A DNA stretch of 64,000 nt, from the NCBI RefSeq assembly GCF_018502625.1, contig NZ_CP075566.1, forward strand, positions 6,203,001 through 6,267,000. Direction: 5' to 3'. The position numbers and the translations under genes are program-made. The notes under the pieces were generated by a model. The model ran no database searches. It was not told the origin of the DNA and worked only from the letters and a program-made list of their open reading frames with translations. This DNA comes from Pseudomonas hormoni (lineage in GTDB: Bacteria > Pseudomonadota > Gammaproteobacteria > Pseudomonadales > Pseudomonadaceae). Positions 1 to 10,155 of the stretch are shown here, piece by piece (position 1 is the first letter of the stretch; each line of letters begins with the position of its first letter).

Positions 1-539
1 TGGCCAATCAGGTGGCGTCCATCGATCAGGTGTTGGCGGTGATTCGCGGGATTTCCGAGCAAACCAACTTGCTGGCGCTTAACGCGGCCATCGAAGCGGC
101 GCGGGCCGGGGATATGGGCCGTGGATTTGCGGTGGTGGCGGATGAAGTCCGGACCTTGGCCCGACGCACACAGTCGTCCACCGATGAGATTCAGCAGATG
201 ATCGGCAGCCTCAAGCAAGGCGCGGAGAATGCGGTGTCGTCGATGCACACCGGGCAAGCCGCGACCGGCACCGGGGTTGAATCGAGCCAGCGCACCGGGG
301 CGTCGTTGACGGCGATTACCGGGCAGGTCGAGCGCATCAGCGATATGAACCATCAGGTGGCGACCGCGACGGAAGAGCAGTCGGCGGTGACGGAAGAGAT
401 AAACCGCAATGTGCAGGGGATTTCAGATCTGGCGCGGGCGACGGCAGGCGAAGTGAGAGCGTGCCGTGAGGACTGTCAAACGCTGCAGCGGTTGGCGGAT
501 GATCTGGCGCGGCAGATGGGTGGTTTCAAACTGAAGTGA
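1..539 (+). CDS. Methyl-accepting chemotaxis protein, C-terminal part (partial)
   Basis: The reading frame is open from the window edge, so only the cytoplasmic signalling end of a chemoreceptor is visible. The hairpin-tip signature of MCPs is clear ([18 protein letters not shown], then [15 protein letters not shown]). It is followed by the long heptad-like descending helix and a late [14 protein letters not shown] segment. Such receptors bind CheW and CheA at the tip and control flagellar rotation. The ligand-binding part lies outside the window, so the signal cannot be guessed. The gene converges with the acyl-CoA dehydrogenase gene across a REP pair. Confidence 0.93.
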   Translation, partial: ANQVASIDQVLAVIRGISEQTNLLALNAAIEAARAGDMGRGFAVVADEVRTLARRTQSSTDEIQQMIGSLKQGAENAVSSMHTGQAATGTGVESSQRTGASLTAITGQVERISDMNHQVATATEEQSAVTEEINRNVQGISDLARATAGEVRACREDCQTLQRLADDLARQMGGFKLK

Positions 540-557
540 TGTGTTGGTTGTGCTGAC

Positions 558-657
558 GCCATCGCCGGCAAGCCGGTCTCGCTCCCACAGGATTTGTGTG
601 TTGATCACATTATCTGTGACCGACAGAGATCCCTGTGGGAGCGAGCCTGCTCGCGAT
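558..657. repeat. REP palindrome pair between convergent genes
   Basis: Two oppositely oriented copies of the motif built on CTGTGGGAGCGAGCCTGCTCGCGA face each other across about 40 nt. This is the usual REPIN arrangement in Pseudomonas. It lies between the chemoreceptor gene and the convergent acyl-CoA dehydrogenase gene. Confidence 0.8.
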
Positions 658-686
658 TGGATTTCAGCAGCACTACAAGGCTTTAG

Positions 687-2489
687 TTAAAACCACTCAT
701 CCTGCATCCCCAGGCATACATCATCCCGCGCCTCAAGAATCGCCAATTCATGGTGGCAACCTGGCACTTCCCAGGTCAGGAAATACCGCGCCGCCTGCAG
801 TTTGCCCTTATAGAAGCCCACATCCGCCGCATTCCCCTTGGCCAACCCTTCCTCGGCGCGAATCGCCTGCTCCAGCCAGCGCCAGCCAATCACTGTGTGT
901 CCGAACACTTTCAGATACAGCGCCGAGTTCGCCAGGCTGCTGTTGACCTTGCCTTGCCCCAGATCGGTCAGCAGCCCGATGGTCACGGTTTGCAGGCGTG
1001 CCACCAGTTTCTCCAGTGGTTCACGCAACGGGGTTAACGATTCGTAAGCATGAGCGCGCTCGGCAGTATTTGCGATCAGGCGGATCAGTTGCTTGAGCCC
1101 CGCGCCACCGTTCTGCGCCAGTTTGCGACCCAGCAGATCCAGCGACTGAATGCCGTGGGTGCCTTCATGAATCGGGTTCAGACGGTTGTCGCGGTAATAC
1201 TGCTCGACCGGGTACTCACGGGTGTAACCGTGACCGCCGAGAATCTGGATCGCCAGTTCGTTGGCCTTCAGGCAAAACTCCGATGGCCAGGATTTGACGA
1301 TCGGCGTCAGCAAATCCAGCAGCTCATGCGCCTGTTTGCGCTCGGCTTCGGTCTCCAGTGTCGTGGTGTCATCAAACAGTCGCGCCGCATATAGGCCGAG
1401 GTCGAACGAGCCTTCGACGTAGGCTTTCTGAGTCAGCAACATGCGTTTGACGTCAGCATGTTGAATGATCGCCACCGGCGCGGTGTTCGGGTCTTTGCTG
1501 TCCGGCACGCGGCCCTGTGGGCGCTCGCGGGCGTACTCCAGCGAATACAGATAACCGGCGTAACCGAGCATCACCGCGCCCATGCCAACGCCGATCCGCG
1601 CCTCGTTCATCATTTGGAACATGTAGCTCAAACCGTGGTGCGGCTTGCCCACCAGGTAACCGACGCACTCGCCGTTGTCGCCGAAGTTCAGCGCCGTAGA
1701 GGTGGTGCCGCGCCAGCCCATCTTGTGGAACAGACCGGCCAGCAACACGTCATTGCGCTTGCCCAGGCTGCCGTCATCGTTGACCAGGAATTTGGGCACG
1801 ATAAACAGCGAAATCCCCTTCACCCCGGCCGGAGCGTCCGGCAGCTTGGCCAGCACCATGTGCACGATGTTTTCCGACAGCGGGTGATCGCCGCCGGAGA
1901 TGAAAATCTTGTTGCCCTTGAGGCGATAAGTACCGTCAGACGCGGGCTCCGCGCGCGTACGAATATCCGACAGCGACGAACCGGCATGGGGTTCGGTCAA
2001 CGCCATGGTGCCGAAAAAGCGGCCGTCGATCATCGGTTGCAGGAAGCGTTGTTTCTGCTCTTCGGTGCCGAAGCTTTCGATCAGGTTCGCCGCGCCCATG
2101 GTCAAAAACGGGTACGACGTCGATGCCGCGTTGGCCGACTGAAAGTGCGCGAAGCAGGCCTGGGACAACAACGTAGGAAGTTGCATGCCGCCAGCGTCGA
2201 AACTGCGCGCGGCGTTGAGGAAACCGGCTTCGAGGAAGGCATCCACCGCCGGTTTCACTTCCGGAATCAGAATCGCCTGACCGTCCTCATAGCGCGGCTC
2301 GTTCTCGTCTCCCTTGCGGTTGTGTGGGGCGAAGAACTTCTCGGCAATGCTGCGGGCGGTGCCGAGGGCGGCGTCGAAGGTCTCGCGATTGTGCTCGGCG
2401 AAACGCTCACGCTGGGTCAGGCCTTCGGCGTCGAGGACTTCATACAGCTCGAAAGCCAGATTGCGGGAACTGAGCAACGTCTCGGACAT
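687..2489 (-). CDS. Acyl-CoA dehydrogenase, long form with extra C-terminal domain
   Basis: A 600-residue FAD-dependent acyl-CoA dehydrogenase that would oxidise an acyl-CoA to the enoyl-CoA and pass electrons to ETF. Visible features are the FAD/substrate loop (FGTMALTEPHAGSSLSDI), the region IHEGTHGIQSLDLLGRKL where members of this subfamily carry the catalytic glutamate, and a C-terminal extension of about 130 residues typical of the acetyl-CoA-dehydrogenase-C (PF12806) subfamily. The length matches that subfamily rather than the 380-residue short enzymes. The substrate cannot be read from sequence; fatty acyl-CoA or 3-methylthiopropionyl-CoA (DmdC-like) are both possible. It appears monocistronic. 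Confidence 0.9.
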   Translation of the reverse strand: MSETLLSSRNLAFELYEVLDAEGLTQRERFAEHNRETFDAALGTARSIAEKFFAPHNRKGDENEPRYEDGQAILIPEVKPAVDAFLEAGFLNAARSFDAGGMQLPTLLSQACFAHFQSANAASTSYPFLTMGAANLIESFGTEEQKQRFLQPMIDGRFFGTMALTEPHAGSSLSDIRTRAEPASDGTYRLKGNKIFISGGDHPLSENIVHMVLAKLPDAPAGVKGISLFIVPKFLVNDDGSLGKRNDVLLAGLFHKMGWRGTTSTALNFGDNGECVGYLVGKPHHGLSYMFQMMNEARIGVGMGAVMLGYAGYLYSLEYARERPQGRVPDSKDPNTAPVAIIQHADVKRMLLTQKAYVEGSFDLGLYAARLFDDTTTLETEAERKQAHELLDLLTPIVKSWPSEFCLKANELAIQILGGHGYTREYPVEQYYRDNRLNPIHEGTHGIQSLDLLGRKLAQNGGAGLKQLIRLIANTAERAHAYESLTPLREPLEKLVARLQTVTIGLLTDLGQGKVNSSLANSALYLKVFGHTVIGWRWLEQAIRAEEGLAKGNAADVGFYKGKLQAARYFLTWEVPGCHHELAILEARDDVCLGMQDEWF

Positions 2490-2639
2490 GGCGGCCTACC
2501 TTTTTTTGGGATGGACCGAGTCTAGGCGTGGGAATAGAGGCTGAACAGGATGATTGATAAGCGTGATGGTGGAGCAGAGCAGCGACTTAGCAGGCGCCAC
2601 AAGCAACTGTGGGAGCAACTGTCTTCACCCTGCCATTCG

Positions 2640-3569
<930 letters not shown>

Positions 3570-3767
3570 TTACACTCAGGAGTGAGAGCGCTCTGGCTTT
3601 GCCCACGCTTGTGATTTCGAGTGGCTGCTCGTCCAACTGTTCGGGCTTATGGGCCAGAGTGGAAAGGTGAATGGCAGCTTGGCTCCCACACGTGCTTTAA
3701 GCACCGCGGACTCACAGCTTGCCATTCACCCCTCTCACCCCAGAGCTTATTCCTAGATCTAGACACA
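3570..3767 (-). ncRNA. Candidate bridge RNA of the IS110 element
   Basis: This non-coding left end precedes the transposase and folds by eye into two large stem-loops. In the first, 3716-3730 pairs with 3666-3679. Its internal loop has two arms around a small hairpin: 3705-3712 reads AGTCCGCG (left target guide, versus target AGCCCGCT, with one U:G wobble), and 3682-3690 reads TGTGGGAGC, perfectly complementary to target GCTCCCACA. In the second, 3653-3659 pairs with 3591-3597. Its arms read ACAGTTG (3634-3640, identical to the right-end terminus beside the core) and CACAAGC (3607-3613, complementary to GCTTGTG across the core at the left end). This is the guide logic described for IS621. The exact RNA ends are not known. 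Confidence 0.75.
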
Positions 3768-3853
3768 AGCGGGCTTGCCCGCGATGGCGTCAGACCAGTC
3801 AACATCTAAGGTGACTGATACATCGTTATCGCGGGCAAGCCCGCTCCCACAGG
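3768..3853. repeat. REP pair interrupted by the IS (right portion)
   Basis: The segment starting AGCGGGCTTGCCCGCGATGG is the remainder of the REP copy split by the IS; its first part is at about 2607-2616. An intact inverted copy, ATCGCGGGCAAGCCCGCTCC, follows near 3828. Restoring the broken copy gives a standard inverted REP pair downstream of putA. Confidence 0.8.
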
Positions 3854-3900
3854 TATTGCGTAAACCAGGTGCCTATTGCGGGCACCAAGTCTTGTTTCGT

Positions 3901-6900
3901 TTAGCCGATAGTCATCAAGCTGGCATTACCACCCGCCGCAGCCGTGTTAACACTCAACGCCCGCTCGATCACCAGACGCTCCAGCGCAATGTTGGTCTCG
4001 CCCTGGGACAACCCATGAACCCCGACAATCGCCCCGGCACGCTTGGCCACTTGCTGGCAAACCGCGCGCAGCTGATCGGAATGGCCGTGATGCAGAACCG
4101 CATCAAACACCACTTCGTCCTTGTTCCAGTCGGCAACCAGTTTGATCTTCGCCTGAATTTCCTTCGGCAGACGTGCGAACAGTGCCTTGGTCAAGTCAGC
4201 TTCCGGCCACACCGCCGAACCACCTACCGCCAAAACCGCAGCCAGTTGAGTCAGCAGATCGCCTTCGACTTCCGCCAGGCACAGCACATGTTCACGCGGC
4301 AGGATGGCATAGCTGTTGCGCTCGCCGGTCGGGCCGGCCAGAACACGGGTGATCCCGCTTTGCGATTGCGCCGCGAATTGAACGCACAGCGTGCTCAGGT
4401 CGCTGAACTTGTTGCTGTCGGCCCAGGCTTGCAGCGCGGTCAGCGGTTTGCTCATGGCGTCACGCAGACGAACATCCGGTGCAGTGACGGCGTCGCCACG
4501 AGCGAAGGATTGTTCGATCGCATCGGTAGGACGCGTCGACAGCAGGCGGTACAGGTACAACGGACCACCGGCCTTCGGACCAGTACCCGACAGGCCTTCG
4601 CCACCGAACGGTTGCACGCCGACCACGGCGCCAACGATGTTGCGGTTCACGTAGACGTTACCGGCATTGACGTTGTCGATCACCTTGGCGATGGTTTCGT
4701 CGATGCGCGTGTGCACGCCCAGCGTCAGGCCGTAGCCGGAAGCGTTGATCTGGCCGATCAGTTGGTCGATGTCCTTGCGCTTGTAGCGAACCACGTGCAG
4801 CACTGGACCGAAGATCTCGCGTTGCAGCTCATCGAAGCTTTCCAGTTCGATCAGCGTCGGCATCACGAAGGTGCCGCGTTTGACTTCTTCAGCATCGGCG
4901 ATGGCCACCTGGTACACGGTGCGACCTTTGTCACGCATGGCCTGGATGTGCTTCTCGATGCCCGCCTTGGCTTCGGCGTCGATCACCGGGCCGATGTCCA
5001 CGGACAGGCGCTCCGGGTTGCCGAGGCGGCATTCAGCCATGGCGCCCTTGAGCATTTCGATGACACGGTCAGCGGAATCTTCCTGCAAGCAAAGTACACG
5101 CAGAGCCGAGCAACGTTGACCGGCGCTGTCGAAGGCCGAGGACACCACGTCGATCACAACCTGTTCGGTCAATGCCGAGGAGTCGACGATCATCGCGTTC
5201 TGGCCGCCAGTCTCAGCGATCAGCGGAATCGGACGACCCTGTGCATCCAGGCGACCGGCGACGTTGCGTTGCAGCAAGCGAGCGACTTCGGTGGAACCGG
5301 TGAACATCACGCCTTTGACCCGATCGTCACCGACCAGACGGGCGCCAACGGTTTCGCCACGGCCCGGCAGCAGTTGCAGCACGCCTTCCGGAATCCCGGC
5401 TTCGAGCAACAGGCGTACGGCTTGAGCGGCGACCAGCGGGGTTTGTTCTGCAGGCTTGGCCAGTACCGGGTTGCCGGCGGCCAAAGCAGCAGCCACCTGA
5501 CCACTGAAGATCGCCAGCGGGAAGTTCCACGGGCTGATGCAGACCACCGGACCCAACGGGCGGTGGGCGTCGTTGGTGAAATCGTTGCGCGCCTGCACCG
5601 CGTAATAACGCAGGAAGTCCACGGCTTCGCGCACTTCAGCGATGGCGTTAGCGAAGGTCTTGCCGGCTTCGCGAGCCAGCAGGCCCATCAGCGGCTGGAT
5701 CTCGCCTTCCATCAAATCGGCGGCACGTTCCAGAATCGCGGCGCGTTCGGCGGGCGGGGTGGCCTGCCAGATCGGCGCAGCGTTAAGGGCGCACTGGATC
5801 GCGTTGTCGACGTCTTCGACGCTCGCTTCCTGCACGTGGCCAACGACGTCGCGCAAGTCGGACGGGTTCAATACCGGTGCAGGCGTTTCAGTACTGGAGA
5901 TGCAGCCGAGCATCGGCGCGGCTTTCCAGCTGTTGTGAGCGGTGGCCAGCAGGGCGCAGGACAGCGAAGCCAGACGATGTTCGTTGGCCATGTCGATGCC
6001 GCTGGAGTTGGCGCGCTCGGTACCATAAAGATCACGCGGCAGCGGAATACGCGGGTGTGGCAGGCCGAAGCCGCCTTCCAGCGTCGCCATCTGCTCGATG
6101 CTGGCCACTGGATCGGCCACCAGCTCCTGGATCGAAATGGATTGGTCGGCGATGCGGTTGACGAACGAGGTGTTCGCACCGTTTTCCAGCAGGCGACGCA
6201 CCAGGTACGCCAACAGTGTTTCGTGAGTACCGACCGGAGCGTACACGCGGCACGGACGGTTCAACTTGCCTTCGGAAACTTTTCCTACAACCTGTTCGTA
6301 CAGCGGTTCACCCATGCCGTGCAGGCACTGGAACTCGTATTGGCCCGGGTAATAGTTCTGACCCGCGATGTGGTAAATGGCCGACAGGGTGTGGGCGTTG
6401 TGCGTGGCGAACTGCGGATAGATGACTTCCGGCACCGACAGCAGTTTGCGCGCGCAGGCGATGTAGGAAACGTCGGTGTACACCTTGCGGGTGTAGACCG
6501 GATAGCCTTCCAGGCCTTCGACCTGGGCACGCTTGATTTCGCTGTCCCAGTACGCGCCTTTTACCAGGCGGATCATCAGGCGATGACGGCTGCGACGAGC
6601 CAGGTCGATCACGTAATCGATCACGTACGGGCAACGCTTCTGATAGGCCTGGATCACGAAACCGATGCCGTTCCATCCGGTCAGTTGCGGCTCGAAGCAC
6701 AGGCGTTCCAGCAGATCCAGCGACAGCTCGAGGCGGTCGGCTTCTTCGGCGTCGATGTTCAGGCCGATGTCGTATTGCTTGGCCAGCAGGGTCAGCGACA
6801 ACAGGCGCGGGTACAACTCGTCCATCACGCGCTCGTACTGCGCACGGCTGTAACGCGGGTGCAGTGCCGACAACTTGATGGAAATGCCCGGGCCTTCATA

Positions 6901-7854
6901 GATCCCACGACCGTGGGACGCTTTGCCGATTGAGTGGATGGCTTGTTCGTACGAGGCCAGGTACTTCTGGGCGTCGTGCTCGGTGAGTGCGGCTTCACCC
7001 AGCATGTCGTAGGAATAGCGGAAGCCTTTGGCTTCGAACTTGCTGGCGTTGGCCAGGGCTTCGGCGATGGTTTCGCCGGTGACGAACTGCTCGCCCATCA
7101 GGCGCATGGCCATGTCGACGCCCTTGCGGATCATCGGCTCGCCGCTCTTGCCGATGATGCGGCTCAGGGACGAAGTCAGGCCTGCTTCATTATGGGTGGC
7201 GACCAGTTTGCCGGTCAGCAGCAAGCCCCAGGTGGCGGCGTTGACGAACAGCGATGGGCTGTTGCCCAGGTGCGGCTGCCAGTTACCGGTGCTGATTTTG
7301 TCGCGAATCAGTGCGTCGCGAGTGCCTTTGTCCGGGATGCGCAGCAGCGCTTCGGCCAGGCACATCAGCGCTACGCCTTCCTGGGACGACAGGGAAAATT
7401 CCTGCAACAGGCCCTGAACAATCCCGGCACGGCCGCCGGCGCTCTTCTGATTGCGCAGTTTCTCGGCAATCGAGGCAGCCAGCTTATTGGTGGCTTCGGC
7501 CATGGCGACCGGCAAGCGAGCCTGTTCGATCAGCATCGGCACCACTTCCGGCTCAGGGCGACGGTAAGCAGCGGTGATCGAAGCGCGCAGCACCGATTGC
7601 GGCAGGATGCTTTCGGCGAATTCGAGGAAGCACTGGTGCGCGTGGTCGACATGGACTTCGCCACTGTCGTCAGCCTCTTTGGCGGTCAGGCCGTTCAGCT
7701 CGGTCAGGGTTGCACCACCCTCGAGTTTTTCCAGGTAATTGAAAATTGCCTGCTTGATCAGCCAGTGCGGCGTGCGATCAATCGAGGTCGCGGCGGCCTT
7801 GAGGCGCTCGCGGGTCGGGTCATCAAGTTTGACCCCAAGGGTGGTGGTAGCCAT
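3901..7854 (-). CDS. putA: Trifunctional proline dehydrogenase / P5C dehydrogenase / repressor PutA
   Basis: A 1,317-residue protein that oxidises proline to glutamate in two steps, using FAD then NAD. The first ~50 residues form a ribbon-helix-helix DNA-binding domain (TTLGVKLDDPTRERLKAAAT), so this is the autoregulatory long form. The proline dehydrogenase barrel shows SIKLSALHPRYS, RLVKGAYWDSEIK and FATHNAHT. The aldehyde dehydrogenase half shows SPWNFPLAIFSGQ, MFTGSTEVA and catalytic C915 in AGQRCSALR. I chose ATG 7854, not an upstream in-frame start, because GAGGAT lies just before it and it begins the RHH domain. It is divergent from putP, with GTTGCA sites between them. It acts at the inner face of the membrane when reduced and on DNA when oxidised (family knowledge). 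Confidence 0.97.
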   Translation of the reverse strand: MATTTLGVKLDDPTRERLKAAATSIDRTPHWLIKQAIFNYLEKLEGGATLTELNGLTAKEADDSGEVHVDHAHQCFLEFAESILPQSVLRASITAAYRRPEPEVVPMLIEQARLPVAMAEATNKLAASIAEKLRNQKSAGGRAGIVQGLLQEFSLSSQEGVALMCLAEALLRIPDKGTRDALIRDKISTGNWQPHLGNSPSLFVNAATWGLLLTGKLVATHNEAGLTSSLSRIIGKSGEPMIRKGVDMAMRLMGEQFVTGETIAEALANASKFEAKGFRYSYDMLGEAALTEHDAQKYLASYEQAIHSIGKASHGRGIYEGPGISIKLSALHPRYSRAQYERVMDELYPRLLSLTLLAKQYDIGLNIDAEEADRLELSLDLLERLCFEPQLTGWNGIGFVIQAYQKRCPYVIDYVIDLARRSRHRLMIRLVKGAYWDSEIKRAQVEGLEGYPVYTRKVYTDVSYIACARKLLSVPEVIYPQFATHNAHTLSAIYHIAGQNYYPGQYEFQCLHGMGEPLYEQVVGKVSEGKLNRPCRVYAPVGTHETLLAYLVRRLLENGANTSFVNRIADQSISIQELVADPVASIEQMATLEGGFGLPHPRIPLPRDLYGTERANSSGIDMANEHRLASLSCALLATAHNSWKAAPMLGCISSTETPAPVLNPSDLRDVVGHVQEASVEDVDNAIQCALNAAPIWQATPPAERAAILERAADLMEGEIQPLMGLLAREAGKTFANAIAEVREAVDFLRYYAVQARNDFTNDAHRPLGPVVCISPWNFPLAIFSGQVAAALAAGNPVLAKPAEQTPLVAAQAVRLLLEAGIPEGVLQLLPGRGETVGARLVGDDRVKGVMFTGSTEVARLLQRNVAGRLDAQGRPIPLIAETGGQNAMIVDSSALTEQVVIDVVSSAFDSAGQRCSALRVLCLQEDSADRVIEMLKGAMAECRLGNPERLSVDIGPVIDAEAKAGIEKHIQAMRDKGRTVYQVAIADAEEVKRGTFVMPTLIELESFDELQREIFGPVLHVVRYKRKDIDQLIGQINASGYGLTLGVHTRIDETIAKVIDNVNAGNVYVNRNIVGAVVGVQPFGGEGLSGTGPKAGGPLYLYRLLSTRPTDAIEQSFARGDAVTAPDVRLRDAMSKPLTALQAWADSNKFSDLSTLCVQFAAQSQSGITRVLAGPTGERNSYAILPREHVLCLAEVEGDLLTQLAAVLAVGGSAVWPEADLTKALFARLPKEIQAKIKLVADWNKDEVVFDAVLHHGHSDQLRAVCQQVAKRAGAIVGVHGLSQGETNIALERLVIERALSVNTAAAGGNASLMTIG

Positions 7855-8318
7855 ATTTTTATCCTCATGTTTGCCACGACCGCGTGGCATCAGCTGGCCG
7901 CAAGATTAGCTGGGCAATCTTTGAGGTGCAACCGGGTGCAACCCTTTTTTTGTCGGAATAATAAGCAGCTCGTCAGGAAATAAATTCCGGTACGAACGTA
8001 CCGCACTTGCTTGGTGCTTTTAATTCTAGCAACGGTCGTTCACTGCGCTAAAAGGAAGCAAAAACCACCTTTTTTCGGGTAAATCCGACTAGGTGCAACT
8101 TATTCTCAAGAAATGGGTTGCACCTTATTTGCTTTGTTGAATAGCATTCGCGGCCAAGGTGCAACCGGTCAAAAAAGACAGGTGCACCGGCTGATGGCTT
8201 TCCTGGGGAAACATCAGTCATAAATGCGCGGGATCCACAATCGTCTGCCAAACGTCGTCGTTTGCGAGCGGTTAACAAAAACCGCCGCTACATAAAAACA
8301 AAGCCAGGGCGTAACTTA
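7855..8318. promoter_or_regulatory. putA-putP intergenic control region with five GTTGCA motifs
   Basis: This 464-bp gap holds no gene. The hexamer GTTGCA, the core of the E. coli PutA operator, occurs five times in either orientation: 7927-7932, 7937-7942, 8094-8099, 8117-8122 and 8160-8165. Each sits in the larger context GGTGCAAC or its complement. The third and fourth form an inverted repeat with 17 nt between hexamers, and the first two are direct repeats exactly 10 bp apart, on the same face of the helix. With the RHH domain present in PutA, the simplest reading is PutA binding and repression of both divergent genes when proline is absent. Confidence 0.72.
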
Positions 8319-9803
8319 ATGAGCGTAAGCAATCCAACCCTGATCACGTTCGTGATCTACATCGCAGCAATGGTGCTGATCGGCTTCATGGCCTATCGCT
8401 CCACCAACAACCTTTCTGACTACATTCTGGGCGGTCGCAGCCTGGGCAGCGTCGTGACTGCATTGTCCGCCGGCGCCTCGGACATGAGCGGCTGGTTGTT
8501 GATGGGCCTGCCGGGCGCCATCTACATGTCCGGTCTGTCTGAAAGCTGGATCGCCATCGGCCTGATCGTCGGTGCTTACCTGAACTGGCTGTTCGTCGCC
8601 GGCCGTCTGCGCGTGCAGACCGAGCACAACGGCGATGCGTTGACCCTGCCGGATTACTTCTCCAGCCGTTTCGAAGACAAAAGCGGTCTGCTGCGGATCA
8701 TCTCTGCGGTCGTGATCCTGGTGTTCTTCACCATCTACTGCGCTTCCGGCATCGTGGCCGGCGCCCGTCTGTTCGAAAGCACCTTCGGCATGTCCTACGA
8801 GACAGCGCTGTGGGCCGGTGCTGCGGCGACGATTGCCTACACCTTCGTCGGCGGTTTCCTGGCAGTAAGCTGGACTGACACCGTACAAGCCACGCTGATG
8901 ATCTTCGCCCTGTTGCTGACGCCGATCATCGTGCTGCTGGCCACCGGCGGCGTCGACACCACGTTCCTGGCCATCGAAGCGCAAGACGCCAGCAACTTCG
9001 ATATGCTGAAAAACACCACCTTCATCGGCGTGATTTCGCTGATGGGCTGGGGCCTGGGCTACTTCGGCCAGCCGCACATCCTGGCGCGTTTCATGGCGGC
9101 GGATTCGGTCAAGTCGATCGCTAACGCTCGCCGTATCTCCATGACCTGGATGATCCTGTGCCTGGGCGGCACCGTGGCTGTTGGTTTCTTCGGTATCGCT
9201 TACTTCTCGGCGCACCCTGAGGTGGCCGGTCCTGTGACCGAAAACCACGAGCGCGTGTTCATCGAACTGGCCAAAATCCTGTTCAACCCATGGGTCGCCG
9301 GTGTACTGCTGTCGGCCATCCTGGCTGCCGTGATGAGTACTTTGAGCTGCCAACTGCTGGTGTGCTCGAGCGCCCTGACCGAAGACTTCTACAAAACCTT
9401 CCTGCGCAAAACCGCTTCCCAGGTTGAACTGGTCTGGGTCGGTCGCGCCATGGTGCTGCTGGTTGCCCTGATCGCCATCGCGTTGGCCGCTAACCCGGAA
9501 AACCGCGTACTGGGTCTGGTCAGTTACGCCTGGGCAGGTTTCGGTGCTGCGTTCGGTCCGGTCGTCCTGATCTCCGTGATCTGGAAAGACATGACCCGCA
9601 ACGGCGCACTGGCCGGCATCCTGGTCGGCGCGATCACTGTGATCGTGTGGAAACACTTCGAGCTGCTGGGTCTGTACGAAATCATCCCTGGTTTCATCTT
9701 CGCCAGCCTGGCGATCTACATCGTCAGCAAACTGGGCACGCCGACTCACGGCATGCTTCAGCGCTTTGCCGCTGCCGAGGCTGATTTCCGCCTGAACAAG
9801 TGA
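8319..9803 (+). CDS. putP: Sodium/proline symporter PutP
   Basis: A 494-residue inner-membrane transporter of the sodium:solute symporter family that imports proline with Na+. The N-terminus VSNPTLITFVIYIAAM is followed by about 13 hydrophobic segments. The conserved SSS stretch SAGASDMSGWLLMGLPGAIY and the later SAILAAVMSTLSCQLLV region, both involved in Na+ and substrate binding in the family, are present. I chose ATG 8319 over an upstream ATG because the extra 19 residues are basic and not part of the family. It is divergent from putA and probably repressed by it. A strong terminator follows. Confidence 0.96.
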   Translation: MSVSNPTLITFVIYIAAMVLIGFMAYRSTNNLSDYILGGRSLGSVVTALSAGASDMSGWLLMGLPGAIYMSGLSESWIAIGLIVGAYLNWLFVAGRLRVQTEHNGDALTLPDYFSSRFEDKSGLLRIISAVVILVFFTIYCASGIVAGARLFESTFGMSYETALWAGAAATIAYTFVGGFLAVSWTDTVQATLMIFALLLTPIIVLLATGGVDTTFLAIEAQDASNFDMLKNTTFIGVISLMGWGLGYFGQPHILARFMAADSVKSIANARRISMTWMILCLGGTVAVGFFGIAYFSAHPEVAGPVTENHERVFIELAKILFNPWVAGVLLSAILAAVMSTLSCQLLVCSSALTEDFYKTFLRKTASQVELVWVGRAMVLLVALIAIALAANPENRVLGLVSYAWAGFGAAFGPVVLISVIWKDMTRNGALAGILVGAITVIVWKHFELLGLYEIIPGFIFASLAIYIVSKLGTPTHGMLQRFAAAEADFRLNK

Positions 9804-9840
9804 TCGGGATGAGCTGAGGCTCTGACCTTTTGCCGAACAT

Positions 9841-9880
9841 GAAAACGGCCCGCTTCCTTTGGAGGCGGGCCGTTTTTTTG
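9841..9880 (+). terminator. Rho-independent terminator after putP
   Basis: The inverted repeat ACGGCCCGC / GCGGGCCGT with a short loop is followed directly by seven T. It lies about 40 nt after the putP stop codon. Confidence 0.92.
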
Positions 9881-9908
9881 TCTGCCGGGAAATTTCATTG
9901 GTTTTACT

Positions 9909-9986
9909 GACGCCTTCGCGGGCAAGGCTCGCTCCTACAGAGATCGCGTAGGTCCTGTAGGAGCGAGGCTTGCCCGCGAAGGCGTC
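9909..9986. repeat. REP pair (TAGGAGCGAGGCTTGCC class)
   Basis: Two inverted copies of CTGTAGGAGCGAGGCTTGCC lie in the 352-bp putP-vgrG gap. The rest of the gap (9987-10155) holds no gene and presumably contains the vgrG promoter; no clear sigma-70 or sigma-54 box was seen. Confidence 0.8.
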
Positions 9987-10155
9987 CTTCAATTCAACCC
10001 CGACCTTCCCGAAGAAATGTCTGTAGCCAAACACCCCGATTTTCGAAGGAAAAATCTCTAAAAAAACCCGACAAATCTGAGTTTCCTGTCCCTTCGTCGC
10101 CACCCCTTGTCGCTCATGCAGAATTGCCCGCCTTCATTCTGCAGAGACACATCGG

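Noticed and set aside
3775..6933. Long open frame of 1,052 codons on the plus strand over putA
   Set aside because: It is the antisense shadow of putA in high-GC DNA; it has no recognisable domain and covers a certain gene.
8316..10103. Minus-strand open frame of 595 codons over putP
   Set aside because: Runs through the putP terminator and a REP pair; it is a shadow.
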